64,000 nucleotides of DNA from Populus alba (Eukaryota > Streptophyta > Magnoliopsida > Malpighiales > Salicaceae), in assembly GCF_005239225.2 (NCBI RefSeq), contig NC_133289.1, positions 12,074,889 to 12,138,888 on the forward strand, written 5' to 3'. Positions 23,549-36,450 of this stretch are shown in pieces (the first letter of the stretch is position 1; every line of letters starts with the position of its first letter). The notes under the pieces were generated by a model. That model was not told the DNA's origin, made no database searches, and saw only the letters and a list, made by a program, of their open reading frames with translations. Both the position numbers and the translations under genes were made by a program.

Positions 23549-25585
23549 TGTTGCACCCACTATCGTGACGGTCTTAAAAATTAATCTTTGGAAAAGAATG
23601 GATTTCTGACATCCTATTCTTTGATTGGGAACGATCTTATTTAAGGAGTCGCCACCTAGTATTATGGTTACTAGGAACTCTAACTGGTCAACAGAGATTC
23701 TATGGTACGTGACTGGTTACATAAAATGGAAGATATTATCACTCCTTAAACGTTCTGCCTGAGGCAGACTGCATTGCTGGTTTTGTCTTAAATTGCTAAA
23801 TATTTATTAGTTTACGCTATGATAATTTTCTTATAATATTCCTGACTCTGGCGTCAGTGAATATTTAATTACGAATATCTCCAACTCTGGCGTTGGTAAA
23901 TATTACGTAGCTATAAAATAAATTTTATTCCCTACTCTAGCGCCAATGAATAAATAAATAAAAATAAATTTATTTTTATGCATGCATATATTTTTATTTA
24001 TTTTCTAGCTAAATAAAATAAAATACAATGAATAAAAATAATATAAATTTAAACCGGTATTTTTATTCCCGACTCTGGCGTTAGTGAATAAACCAATAAA
24101 TTTACATTATTTTTATTCATGCATACACATTTTTTATTTTTTACTTTTCTGCTTTTTATTTTTTAAAATTTTTTTGGGCTGGGCTGGGCTGGGCTCGCAT
24201 AATTGTTTTGGGGGTCTGGGCCCGGCTCAGCCCATATGGGTTGGGCTAGGCCCAGCGAGCCTGGTCCGGTTATTGGCTCAGGCCAATAACTGGGCCAAGC
24301 AACAGGCACGCGTGAACTGGTTCACGCGTGCCCCTGCACAGTGCGAAGGTAATTAATTTACCTTCGCATTGTTTTGAACATCATTTTGAAGATTTATTCT
24401 CAGAGCTTGAGGAAAAGAGCTTACCTGGGTGAAGACGGCAATGGGGAAGCAGACGACGTGATGATTCTAGCTCCGACCGAAGAACGTCCTTCTCCTCCCT
24501 TTTATTTTCAAACCCACGCCCCTCTGTTTCCTTGTTCTTTTTTAGTTTGCCTATTCTGCTTGAATCCGTGGACAAAGACAAAGCTGGGTATTGCTTTCTG
24601 TATTTTATGCCTTCAACTTTTTGCTCTGTTCGTCTCACTTCCTGTTTTACTCTGCTTTCGTTCTGTCTCCGTTCGTTTTTTACCTCTCCCCTGTTTGTTC
24701 TCCTCTGTTTTAGGAGACGGAGGCGTGATGGATGACCGGCCAAAGCTATGCTCCGGTTCCTTTGTTTGCTACTGTCTTGTCTTCCCCTCTGTATTTGCCC
24801 TTTTTGCTGTGTGTTATACCCTGTTTTCGTCCCCTGTGTTCTGGGTTTTACTTCTGGTTTTTCGTCCCCAAAACCCCCCACTGGTTCTGTTTCTTCCTCC
24901 CCCTCCTTTCTGTTTCGTCCCCCTCCATTTTATAAGGCCAGAGATCTTGAAAAACCGTCTCCTCCACGACCGGGATCGTGGCAGAAGACATGGTCACGAT
25001 TTGGATCGGATGCGTTGGTGATTTTCCTGTTGAATCGGCCGCCCTGGCGAAATGGACGGGATGACGAACAGTATTGCAAACGGCACCGTTAAACTATTTT
25101 CAATTTGGTCCCTAAACGTTTTAAATTCAACAATTTGGATCTCAATCAGTAATAATCAATTTCTAATTATGCCCTTGGATTAATTTCAATTGAACCCTCA
25201 GTTATAGTGCCATTTACACAACAGTCCTGGATTTCTGAACTATTCAATTTGGTCCTTGAACTTTAATTTTCCAGCAATTTTTCTTTGTATGAGCTCCAAA
25301 CTTTGGTGTTTCTTCAATTGAACTCCTGATTCCTTTAATTAATTAAATCAAAGTTTAATTAAGTCCTCAAACTCATCAATTATTTAATTAAGCTCATGAT
25401 TTCATTAATTAAATTAATCCAAATTTTAATTAAATTCTTAAACTTATTAATTCTTCAATTTCTGACCAATTGACTTTCAAATTTCAAAACTTTCAACCTT
25501 GAACTTTGAATTTGTGTTGTCTTAACCCAATTTTCAATTATTATTATTTTTTTAATATTTTTTTTTTAAAAATTGAGTTATGACA
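23549..25585 (+). mobile_element. LTR of a Gypsy-type retrotransposon
   Basis: Begins TGTTGCACCC and ends TTATGACA, with flanking AGGTT (23544-23548) and AGATT (25586-25590) that look like a target duplication with one mismatch. Contains GGAGTCGCCACCTAGTATT, common in plant Gypsy LTRs, and a phrase of the form GACTCTGGCGT.AGTGAATA four times (near 23841, 23881, 23931 and 24068). A GGGCT repeat (from 24177) and three hairpins (24266-24368) follow, then a GC-richer stretch to about 25090. The match of flanking bases suggests a solo LTR, but decayed Gypsy coding sequence in the same orientation follows, so it may instead be the 5' LTR of a truncated element. ORFs inside have no family resemblance. 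Confidence 0.65.
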
Positions 25586-27996
25586 AGATTGTTTGGTTCA
25601 TACTGATTAAAATAACTTTTCACTAGTTTTTTATATTGCCACCCAACTTTATCAACAATAAAAAAGAGATGGAGACTCACTTAGATGAACATTTCTACAT
25701 AACAAAACTAGAGTAACAATTGGTTGAATTAACTAGGATTGTCTAGGACAAATAGAAGTTAATTAAGAGTTGTCTTTTAGTTGAGGACATTAAAAATTAA
25801 ATGCACTATAACTATAACAATTTATGAGAGCATTGAAATCATTTTGAATGGGATATTGTAGTGGAGTATAAGAAAATGGTTTATAAAAACCAAATACTTA
25901 AATATATACACCCTAATAGATGATGTTGCTCGTTATGAAAAAAATAAAAAAAAATAAGTAGAGAATAAGCCAATTGGAAAAATATACTTAGTTGGCTATT
26001 TAGACAATGTTATGATTACTCTTTCCCTGACTATTCATTCTCCAATAAGGAATTTAAAAAAGTCCAACAATAACTCATATCAATTTTAAAAGTAAAATAA
26101 AGAAGATTGTTTTTGCTTCATTGCAAAAGGCTAGATAGGCTATTTAATTTAACCTAGTAAAAAAGACAAATTACATCAGAGTGGTTAAAAAAAATAAAAA
26201 TTAATTTTTTCACTATAAAAGCATTGATGAAATCTTTGACCAATTGATGTATAAGATGTAAAATAAGTTCCTTTATAATCATTCCATCCCCACCATCAAC
26301 CAAATTACACCGAGGCTTGTAGCCCAGCGGTGGCAAAGGGTTTCCTTTGCCTCTGCATCCTGGGTTCAAGCCTCAGCGTGTACGCCTGTCACCCCCGTGG
26401 TGCCTTACATGTTCACTGGGTTTGCAGGATGTTCAGTGAGCCGTGAGATTAGTCGTGGTGCGCGCAAGCTGGCCCGGACACCCACGTAAATAAAAAAAAA
26501 AAAAGAGAAAAGGAAGAAGTATTGCAAGTGGCATGACTCATAGAGATATGACATTAATAATTGTGTTGTCTTTAAAAACCATACTTAGAAGGCATTAAAA
26601 ATTAGTCATTCACTTTTGATACAAAAAGATTAAAGTGGATAATAATTATTCCTTAAGACAACAATAATATTGGCTACCCTTAAACTAAAAAAAACTTTGA
26701 TAAGTGTGAACTATAAAAGGTAAAACCTAATAATCATAACAAAGTTTATAATCGGTCATAGATTTTAGTACTAAGAAAAAGGTACACAAACTATGGTAAA
26801 TCCAAATAGGTGGTTTGGTAAACCTATAATATGCCTTATAAAGAGGTTTATAGAGGCTGTACCTGCTTTACAATTCTCCTAATGGTGAAGACTTGAGGGG
26901 AAAGATTGAGCAAGTAATAACTCATTGATAAGCTAACACATTTAGGCTTACAAGACTAGTTCATAATTACTAGCATAAGCACTAGCTACAATAAAAATAA
27001 TTTAAACCATGTAATAAGGATGGTGATGATCTTATTAGCAATTATCAAAATCTCTTAGATAAAAAAAGAGATGAAAACAAGAAAAACTATCAAAAATTTA
27101 GGAGAATGCAACGCTCAAATATTTTGGTAAAAAGTTGGTGTATAACCATACACCTTACCAATGAAAAATGTTTTAGATGTTAAACAAACTAATAAAGTGG
27201 TCAATAATAAACAACCTCAACCATTAATCATGTTACTAACAAGAGACACTTAATATTGATCCGTTCTAGATATGTTTGCTCTTAATCTTGTTCAAAATAA
27301 TAACAATGATCAACAATAATTTTCTATTAAAGTCAGAATACTTTGGCATAAAGAGTGGAAATGGATTTTACTCCCAAACTATATCTTTGGTATAAAGAAT
27401 GGAAAAAAAGTTCTTACTTCAACTCCATATTTATCTTAGGAGGTTGTAATAGACTATGACATACTAAGTATATAGATTACTAAAGGTATCTTTAGAAAGG
27501 TTGATAAGGCTATTGCTAAGATAGTTAAAAAGTCTATGAAAAATACTCGTTTTGAAGATGAAAAATAAAGAGTAGACCTAATGTCAAGATAAGGCTAGAT
27601 TTACCTAACATTAAACAACAATAAGATAAAGTTATCTAAAGTAATAGGCCAACACCTAAGAAGTTTGAACAAAGGAAACAAGTATTATAAGATTGGTCTA
27701 AGTCTTTGTCAGTCCCACAACATAAAATACATGTGGCATCATCTGGTTAGGAAAAGTAAAATGAAGATGTTGCTTTAACAACTACCATAATAAGTTGCTA
27801 TTATAAAGAAAAACAATTATGGAAAATAATAGAAAAAATATTTGTCTAAAGTTCAAAACAATATAATCTTATAAAAGGTAAAGTGGCTTTAACATATGCC
27901 TTCATCCAAATAAAAGAATAACTCAAAGAAGAGAATGATATGATTATCAATGTTAATGGCTTATTAGATGATTTGTTAAAAGATGGAATTAATATC

Positions 27997-28039
<43 letters not shown>

Positions 28040-29400
28040 AAATAGGAAAAACTTAATTTTTCAATTTTGATGCAATAATTAGAGGAAAAAAAAACTACAA
28101 TTAATGAAACAAATAAAAGATTGTTCTAATATATGAAAGAGAAATCATGAAGAAACCATATCCATGAATATGATATTTTATTTGTCTTGTTCAATTGAAG
28201 CCAAAATTGGCCAACTATCTTATTTGAAAACTGATTTTCAAGATAGTATTGAGAGAAAATAAAGATTGTTTAAATTGACCAATTAGAACTTGTTATCAAT
28301 CAACAAAGAAGTCTAACCTTTAGTAAGCCAACATAAGCTATAAGTCATTATTTGAAACCTTTATACCTTATAAATTTTTTTTAATAGTGTACCAGTATAA
28401 AGGGTTCTGATCAATAAGGGTGTAGTATTAAAAATTATACCGCTAACTCTAATTAATAAGATTGGTCATAACAAGGCTGACATGATGCCATCTAAAATGA
28501 TGATGTTAATTTTATGAGTGGTATAAAATAGACCATAAAAGCATTGTAGATAGATCTAATTGTTAGGTCTGATACATTAAATATTTTTTTTTTTATAGTA
28601 CAAACAAAGATAAGTTATAATACATTGCTCGAATAATATGAGGTACTCATTAATATTTTTGTGATGTCATTTTTTTCACCAAAATTTTATGTTTTGGTTA
28701 TAAATTAGACCAACTTAAATATTTAAAGAAAATAATATATCATTCATGGTCAATTCAATGATGGAAGACGCTTGAATGTATAGTAATAATGTAAACCAAC
28801 TTTAATTAACGAACATGAATAATATGGGTTATTTTATTGACTTTTTTGTAAGAAAGAATTTTATTAAGCTATTTAACTTGTAATTTGAAGGTAATGGCAA
28901 AGAAATTTAAAATATGAAAATAGATGAGTCATTATGATTTAACCGCTTGTTTTTAGGTTTTTTATAAAATTTATAAACATGTTAGGCATCATAATAAAAT
29001 ATATTTAATAAAACTAGATCGAGATTATCAAATGATCTTGCCTGATAAGACAAGTTTTCTTATAGCATCATTAAATATGAATGATAGACACGTTAAAGTT
29101 CAAGATCCACTAATTAAAGTAAACTTGGGAGATTATAATAAGACTATACCATTTTTTACACGCTCCAATATGCTAGAAGAGTTTCAGAATAATATAGTAT
29201 AGCTGCTACATGTTTATAAACACAATTTTTCCTATGATTATGATTAATTGCTTGGTTTAGACCAAAGTTCTTCCAAACATTCTTTACCAAGCAAGCCTAA
29301 AGCCACGTAAACTACCTCCACGAAGAATGGCTTCAAATGTGATTAATTATATGAAGGAGAAAATCGAACGACTCCTAAAATATTGATTTTAAATTCTGTA
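25586..29400 (+). pseudogene. Decayed Gypsy internal region (protease to RT linker)
   Basis: No open frame, but two translated patches resemble plant Tat-type Gypsy pol in the right order. Around 28420-28640: an aspartic-protease-like stretch (LKIIPLTLINKIGHNKADM, later KISYNTLLE where intact elements have SYNxLLGR). Around 29100-29390: the segment just before reverse transcriptase (KVNLGDYNKTIPFFTRSN, LLHVYKHNFSYDYD with a stop, and RMASNVINYMKEKIERLL after a frameshift). The catalytic RT, RNase H, integrase and the 3' LTR are absent: the element stops near 29400. Sequence 25586-28400 is probably decayed gag but I see no firm motif. A SINE is nested at 26311 and a (TTA)n tract lies near 27995. 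Confidence 0.55.
26311..26504 (+). mobile_element. tRNA-derived SINE with poly(A) tail
   Basis: RNA polymerase III boxes: box A TAGCCCAGCGG at 26320-26330 and box B GTTCAAGCC at 26364-26372. The body is GC-rich against an AT-rich background, ends CGGACACCCACG and then an A-rich tail (26487-26504). The type fits SINE families described in poplar and willow. It is better preserved than the copy near 22470. Target duplications are not evident. Confidence 0.85.
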
Positions 29401-30222
29401 TTATATAGATGCATAGGTGCATGTAACACAAGTGTCTCCAGTGCAAGGTTAGTCAAATCTCTTATCACAATGGTCCATGTTTGTCAGCACACCCACATCT
29501 TCTTACAAACAATTACTATTGAAGATAGCATGTAAGGGAAGGTAATGATTTTGTATTTTTTATTTATTCAGTTTTGCTAAATTAACATGATTTCTGGCGA
29601 AAAGAGTTTGAATATGAGATTTCCACTTTTAAACAAGGTGCTGCTCTACCCAATCAAGCCATACACATTTCATCTACCCCCGTGTCGTAGCTGCCCTAAC
29701 AGTAAGCATAAACGTAACAGCAAACAAGCTTCCTAAAACTCAAATAAATTCTTCTTTATTTCAAGATTTTCCTTTTCTCCCATAGAAAACAAAGCTCAGA
29801 ATGCCCCATGAGCACAAAACTCAGCCTGAACCTGCCAGTGGAGACCAAACTATGCCCAGCCATTTGTTTGAGATCATTCGCATGGGAATCAAAGGCATTA
29901 GGCTAGTGGCATATATATATATATACATGCACATGTTTAGAAATCGGACATTATGCTTCATTCCTATGTTTAAGATAGATGTTGCAGTTTTCTTGAAAGT
30001 TGAAGACAGTTCAGTACGGCTTGGGCGATTATTTGAAGCCATTTAGCTCCGTGTATTGAAAGCAGGACGGTTCAACTACGGATCATAGTTATCTGCAAAA
30101 TTTTGTAGTTCTTGGTATCAAAAATGCGACAATTACTGTTACAAGTATGAAGTAAATGTTTGAAAATACTGCCATTAATTACCATGTAATCTTCACATGC
30201 ATCTGGCCAGGGCCAATTTAAT
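29401..30222. other. Intergenic, 3' side of the LAZY-like gene
   Basis: No supported gene. Contains a short TA tract near 29910. The part next to 30222 is probably the 3' UTR of the minus-strand gene. Confidence 0.4.
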
Positions 30223-31654
30223 TTATATCTCCAATACTATATCTGCAGTTGAATATTAAGTGTTAGTCTCCGAGATCATATCAGTACAGATGATTCTTAT
30301 GCATACCAATCCGAACTTACATTCAGAATCTGTCTTCACCCATTTACTTCCTTCATCAGCCTTCTCATCTATTCCATCCTCTTCGGCAGACTTCGGCTTT
30401 TGTTTATTCTCCAAATATTTTTTCGTTGATGATTTTGGACTCGGATTTTGTGGATATATCTTCCTGTGAAGTATTGCCCTCAATATCTTTCATTCAGACA
30501 TAAATTAGAAGGAAGAAACTGTATTAGAAATCCCCGTTTTTTTTTTTTTTTTTCTCTTTATGAGCAACCAAAAAAAAAAAAAAAGTAATATGCATTATTT
30601 GCATCTACCTTTTCCATTCTGGACTCTGGGACTTGATTCTTTAAACTAGGGGTAGGAGAGAATCCACCCCCACAAATGAACATCTTCTTTAGAAGAAAAG
30701 ACAAAGACTTTTTGTTAATTGCTGCACTGGTGTCTGCCCATATATCTTTCCTTCTGCTGGTTGTTACCTCGGTGTTAGCCTGAACACAGCAATCTTTGTT
30801 CTTTGACTCATCAGAACAGCCGTCAGAATTTGTACTGTCATCTTCCATGCTTGTTTGGTTATTGAAAAAATTAGCAGTTTCTGATTCTGCTCCATCAGTT
30901 GATCCACCTTGTTTATGCAATAAGATGCTCAGCTCATTTTGCAGTTTTCCAACTTCTTCAGGTGTAAGTTCTTGGGGAAGATTTTGGGAGAAATGATTAT
31001 GCTTAAATTCTTCTTTTATGGATTTGTTTCCAAACGTCCCAATTGCCAGCAATTCATTAGGCCAGTCAATGAATTCTTCTTTACGAGATTCTTGCCGAAT
31101 GTGATCTATGCAAGGAGCAGAAGTTACATTAATAATAATCTAAGAAATACATTTCACACATACTGATCATAAGTTCATAGAACGGAATGACTCTGCTAAT
31201 AGCTTGCTGATCTATGATTGCCACTTCCTGACAATTAAGACCAAAGAAGGATCAAAATGTTAATTAAGACTAAGCAACCTTTTACCGAGTGTATAAATGG
31301 GCCCATCTCCCTTGTAACCAGCCTCTGAATATGTAACCTCGTGATAGTTTGAATCACTGGCTGTTATTAGTCATTTTAAGAAGTCTAAATCCATGCATTA
31401 ACAGTAACAGAAACATACAAGAAAACAAATAAATAAATAAAGCAGGCAACACAGTGCTTACAATCAACAGAAATGGAGTTTGGTTTCTTGCTGTCATGTC
31501 TCCTATAGAGTTTGTTTTGCATCCAAACGACTATCTGCAATTGTAAGGGCACATAATTATCCTCAGTAAGCGTCAAGTTAACTTCCCTGTGATGAAAAAT
31601 GCAGAGATAATCAAGACATTGATTCATTCCTGTAGGCTTTATTCCTACCTTCAT
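30223..31654 (-). CDS. LAZY/DRO1-like protein (IGT family)
   Basis: IGT proteins set the gravity-related angle of roots and branches, upstream of polar auxin flow (family knowledge). Coding exons on the minus strand: 31654-31649 (only ATG AAG), 31534-31462, 31105-30609, 30486-30321 and 30242-30223; the frame closes to 253 residues. A two-codon first exon and very short last exon are typical for this family. Seen: N-terminal WMQNKL (residues 6-11), the signature WPNELLAIGTFGNK with IGT at 48-50, a variable acidic and Ser-rich middle, a basic stretch ILRAILHRKIYPQ, and the conserved tail KWVKTDSEYIVLEI with an EAR-like IVLEI at the very end. Those motifs make the family call firm. The exon 4 acceptor (AATGAAAG) has a weak pyrimidine tract and is the least certain border. 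Which paralogue (LAZY2, 3, 4 or other) cannot be told here. Confidence 0.88.
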
Positions 31655-31741
31655 TTGGTGAGCGAGTTTTGAAAACTCTTCAATATGACTCGAGAAGGAT
31701 GTAGCGCAGTTGGGGCGTCCAGAAACCAAGTGTTCTTGCTA

Positions 31742-31742
<1 letters not shown>

Positions 31743-31775
<33 letters not shown>
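31743..31775. repeat. (TA)n microsatellite upstream of LAZY-like gene
   Basis: Pure TA tract about 90 bases upstream of the minus-strand ATG, within the probable 5' UTR or promoter. Confidence 0.9.
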
Positions 31776-31779
<4 letters not shown>

Positions 31780-34008
31780 CACAGATCCCATGAGCCAGTG
31801 AGAACTTAGCTGCATTGAGTTATATAGAGTTTGAAGCTTTGATAAATTCCATGGACAAGCTAGTACGTGCCAATGCCATTGGTTCAAGTTCCCAAATACT
31901 TGACTTTCCGCCTGTTCTCAATCTCTCTCTTATCTATTTGTCACTTTTGCTTTGCTCCAACTACTATGTCTTTTTCCTTTCAATTTATTGCGTTTTCTAG
32001 TTTTCTAATTAAGCATTTTATATAATACAATACCCCCCCTCTCCACCATTTCATTGCATATATATTGCATTTGATTTCATAAATTTATATTTGCGTTGAT
32101 TTTAATCTTGAGCATTGGTAAAACTACTCGAAACAACTGCTGCCTCATAAATTAATGAATATTGCATCATAGTATATTACAAAATATACTAAAACGGATA
32201 GGAAAATCACAGTAGCAACAATAACAAAAATAAAAAAGAATGTTTTTTTTTTTTATTTCAACGTCAAATTTTACTTTTAATTACAGCCTTGTATGATCAA
32301 ATTAATGATCAATTTTTTAAAAATTGTTAAGAATTAGAAAAGAAACAATTCAATAAAAGAGTATTAAAGTGTAAAATAAAAAGAAATTATATGTTCAATC
32401 TCAAATTCATGCGGGAAAAAAAACTATTTAACCAATCTATTTTCTTTTTCTTCTCTTACAATCCTTCCAATTTTTTTAAATTTTAGTTTTAGCACAAAAG
32501 ATTTTATTTACTTTTCAATCATTGGGTATTAGAAAAAAGAGAGAGAGTCTTCGACCATCAATAAAAGAGATAAAATTATTATTGGCCTAATTTCCCACAA
32601 CAAAAAGGTTTAATTTTGATATCAATTGGTTACATTCGATAAAAGAGATTTCATTAACATGTTTTTAAACCTATAACACTATGAAAAAAAATAGAATAGG
32701 TTGAGAGATAAGTTTTTTTTTTTCTATTTGCTTTTGTGTTTTTTGACGAAATCAGAGTTGTTTTAGGTTGAAAAAAATAGGTTATTGAGATGATAAGAGT
32801 TTTTTTTTAGTTGTTTTCAAATGGAAATAGAAAGAAAAATGATATTTATAGTGCAAAAAACCTAGTTGTGATTTTTCAGTCATCTCTCCTATAGATAAAA
32901 TCTAGAACGACACATGACATGTTATCAACTGTTTATATTTTTATATAAGTAAAGTATCTTAATATATATATTTTTTTAATGGGAAATGCCATACTCCTAG
33001 GCCTCACCTTGCAAGCTTAGGCCATATGCTTAAGCCTAGCCCCTTCTTATTTTTTTAGATTTCATTAAATGCACTAAAAAAATTAATATTATAATTCAAT
33101 CTATCCATGGTTCTAAGATAATATTATAGGTCTTTATGAGAATGTAAATATTTTTTTTAATTATTATATCCCTAATATAAAAAAAATCTTATGAATATTC
33201 AATTAAAATAGAGTTAATTTTTAATATGTTTTAAAGTTCCCGTGTATTATATTTATAATTTTTAATATGTATATGTGATAATAATGAAAATATTTTAAAA
33301 ACAATTTTCTTTTATGATTATGATAATTGTTTTGCTTCAACACGAAAATATCTAGATAAACAAATTGTTCAAAAAAAAAAAGGTTTTAATTAAAGATATC
33401 TTTTTTTTTTTATCATTTCAAGTTTTTTGAATATTTATTCTAATCACCTTTTATTTATTTATTAATGAAACATATTACTTAAAAAATATTATCTTTTGCT
33501 GAGAAATATAGATTAATAATAAATAAAGGATTATACTAGTAAATTATTTTTATTTTAATAGAATTTAAATTATTTTTTTTTATAAAAACATTATTGACAT
33601 ACAATTGATTTTTTTTTATTAACTCTCACATGAGATATCTTAATAATCATCAAGCTCTCAACTTTTCAATTTAGTTTGACTTACATCAACATCTATTTCT
33701 AACATTTATTTATATGTATAATTCTTGGTTTATTTGATTAAACACATGTGTCAACTATTTGGTTCAAAAAAAAATTTTCCTTGAGCTAAAAAAAATAGTT
33801 GACACTGCTCTCACTTTTATTTTTCTTACATTAATAAAACCCTTTCATTGAAAAAGTTGATAAAATTGTTGGAACTTGAATATGTAGGGCTAGTCATCTT
33901 TTAAAGTAGCATCTAACCATGTTTATATTGTTATAGAGATTGAATTTTAATTACATAGAAGACTCTAATTTTATACAAATATTAACACAAGACAAATAGA
34001 CTTCTCAT
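31776..34008. other. LAZY-like promoter side, then AT-rich intergenic DNA
   Basis: The first few hundred bases have mixed composition and may hold the promoter of the minus-strand gene. From about 32100 the sequence is AT-rich with many homopolymer runs and no supported gene. Confidence 0.4.
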
Positions 34009-34130
34009 ATCCTAATAGAAGCTAGATTCCTCTTCTATTAATACATATGTTAATCATAGTCCAATCTTTTACTTTTGATTAGTTATTTTATTGGTGACTC
34101 TTACTCTGAATAGGACTTTATCTTTTTAGT
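34009..34130. repeat. Dispersed repeat, copy B
   Basis: Counterpart of 11355-11475 in the same orientation; the exact shared block TTTTACTTTTGATTAG anchors the alignment. Confidence 0.6.
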
Positions 34131-36231
34131 TATGCACATATTCAAACCATATTGGCCGGTTGCTTTATTTTGATTAATAATGACTTCTGGTCCTTTGATC
34201 AAGTGGTTAAATGCCATTTATACTCCCTTGGTTGATCAAAGACATCTCTATTTGGTTAACTCTTCTAATTCATTATCAATTTTATATCATTTCCCTTCTT
34301 TAATGATAAATAACAACTATTCTCTATATTTGACAAGTGCATGTTTATTTTGGGTTTAAAAAATACCTTTCATATTGCTTTATTTTTTATATAAAGAAAT
34401 ATTAATCTCATCACACTATTATTATTGAAATCAATTGCTAAATACAATCAAGAATAATGTAGCAAATAACATTTTTCATCTAAAATTAGTTGATCATGTT
34501 TTACATGCCAAACACTACAGGCTAATAGTTTAATTTAAAAAGTGTGTATGCTCTAACTTTTAGACATACTTTAAATTTTCTTAAATTGCATTGAATTTTT
34601 CATCTGTTACACAATAATCACTAAATTCTTTTAAAGTCCTAGATATTTTTTACAAAGATTCAATCAAGAACTCTAAAAGCTTTTTTTATTTGTTAATAAA
34701 CAAGAATGAAAACTTTAAGTTATACTCCATCAAAATACATTGTTATATAAGAAGATTGAGGTTTACTTGTTATAAGGTAGCTTGTAGGGTATATAATTTC
34801 CCAATAATAGGTTGAGTTATGAGATAAAAGCTTTATGGGGACAAATAATTAGCATGTGGTTATCTGTACACCTATGAAATGGCTAATGTATCAAGAGATT
34901 TCACGAAAAAATTAGGCTATATTTTTTATTGTTTCTAATATGTTATGATGTATCCTTCTATAGAAGGCAAACTTATTCCAAATACCTCTATTAGAGTGCT
35001 TGTTATTATAGAATTCTTGGGAATTTCCCTCCAAGTATATATCTCCTAGTGTTATTTGGTCTATTTTGATGAAGTATGTTATGTATTTGGTTCAACTTAT
35101 GAGATATAGCTTGCATGGTTTAGTTGGTCATTATTATGTTGTTGTGGTAGGTTATGTTATCCATCTCTATTTAAAGAGTCCTTGTATCAAAATTTAAGAG
35201 ATTTATATATTGATAGTAAGATGCTTTTTCAAGATCAATTATGACTAGTTGGTTGGAATTTTCCATAGTTGATAGTAACCTTTGTGCCATGTCATCTAAT
35301 CCATAAAAGGATACGCATATAGCTATGTATGAGATTGATGTACCAATATGTCCAGTTGTGGTTAATGATGATAACTTTCTTAGAATAAATGGCAACATGA
35401 AGGACTGCATGGAAACAATAGAAAAGAGCATGCACAAATGCAATTATATATTGTAATGATGAGTTAAATGATAAGACTCATCTTTAGGCATGCTTGTTGT
35501 CGGTTGATAAAAAAGAATCAAGGGAGATGGTGAATTTTTAGCTCTTCATGACCAAAAAGCCTGCTTCTTTACATTGCTTATACTATCCACTCAACTACTG
35601 TAGCAAGGATGAGTTTACCTATATTTTTATTTGGAGACATGTTTTGATGACTTCTAGAATAGATCTTGAATCTTAGTCCTATTAGGTGTGCCAATTAATT
35701 ATATTTAGGACTGAATTTACAGCGAGATAAAAACTACCTCTAATCAATTGAACTGGGATCCTAAACTTATAACTTTTAGTATGAATAATTTGTTCTAAAA
35801 GTACAATTGTGAAGAAAACACATTAGTTTCAAGAGAGAACTTTATAGGATACTTTAGTGCATGGAAATAAATAAAGATATAAAGAAAAGCACTAAAGTAA
35901 TCAAATAAATAAAACCCTACAAGAAGATAAAATTGTAAAAAATTAAATATGTAGGGTTGACTATTATTTATAGCAGTATATGAATCTATTTATACAATTT
36001 CTTTAACTCTTCTAGCTAATCCGGAACTATTTTACTCGATCATTTTTTTATATTCATGATAAATTTCATCTCTCTTTTCTTGTTTGTGATAAAATCATTG
36101 TTTTCTATCTTTTGCAAGTGTACATATTTTAAAGGTAAACACCATCATTTAAATGGATAAACATGAGTTGTTTTTGTTTAACGAATATGAGTATACTAAG
36201 ACTAGTTTAAGTCACTTTTACTGGGGTGTAG
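34131..36231. other. AT-rich intergenic DNA
   Basis: No supported gene. The 90-codon minus-strand ORF at 35171-35443 has no recognisable motif. Confidence 0.35.
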
Positions 36232-36450
36232 ACTTGTTTGGCAGTGTGGTTGTGGTTGTGGTTACTTTTCAAATAAATTTCCATGTTAAAATGCATGTCA
36301 ATGATATTTTTTATTTTTTAAAAATTATTTTTGATATCAGCACATCAAAATTATTTGAAAACACTAAAAACATATTAATCAGTTAATAAAAAATTAAAAA
36401 AGTTTTCAAATTTTTTTAAAAATATTTTAAAATACAGAAACAAACAGGCT
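36232..36450. mobile_element. Short TIR element, about 0.2 kb
   Basis: Starts TGTTTGGCAGTGTGGTTGTG and ends AAACAAACAGGC; the interior has TTGATATCAGCACATCAAAA and AACACTAAAAACATATTA. Related copies lie near 4600, 41036 and 44640. The terminal TTTGGCAGTG and its complement identify the family ends. Non-coding. Confidence 0.65.

Noticed and set aside
24374..25021. A 215-codon ORF and overlapping ORFs on both strands
   Set aside because: They lie inside the LTR in its GC-rich part, overlap in several frames, and contain no family motif; open frames are expected from the base composition.
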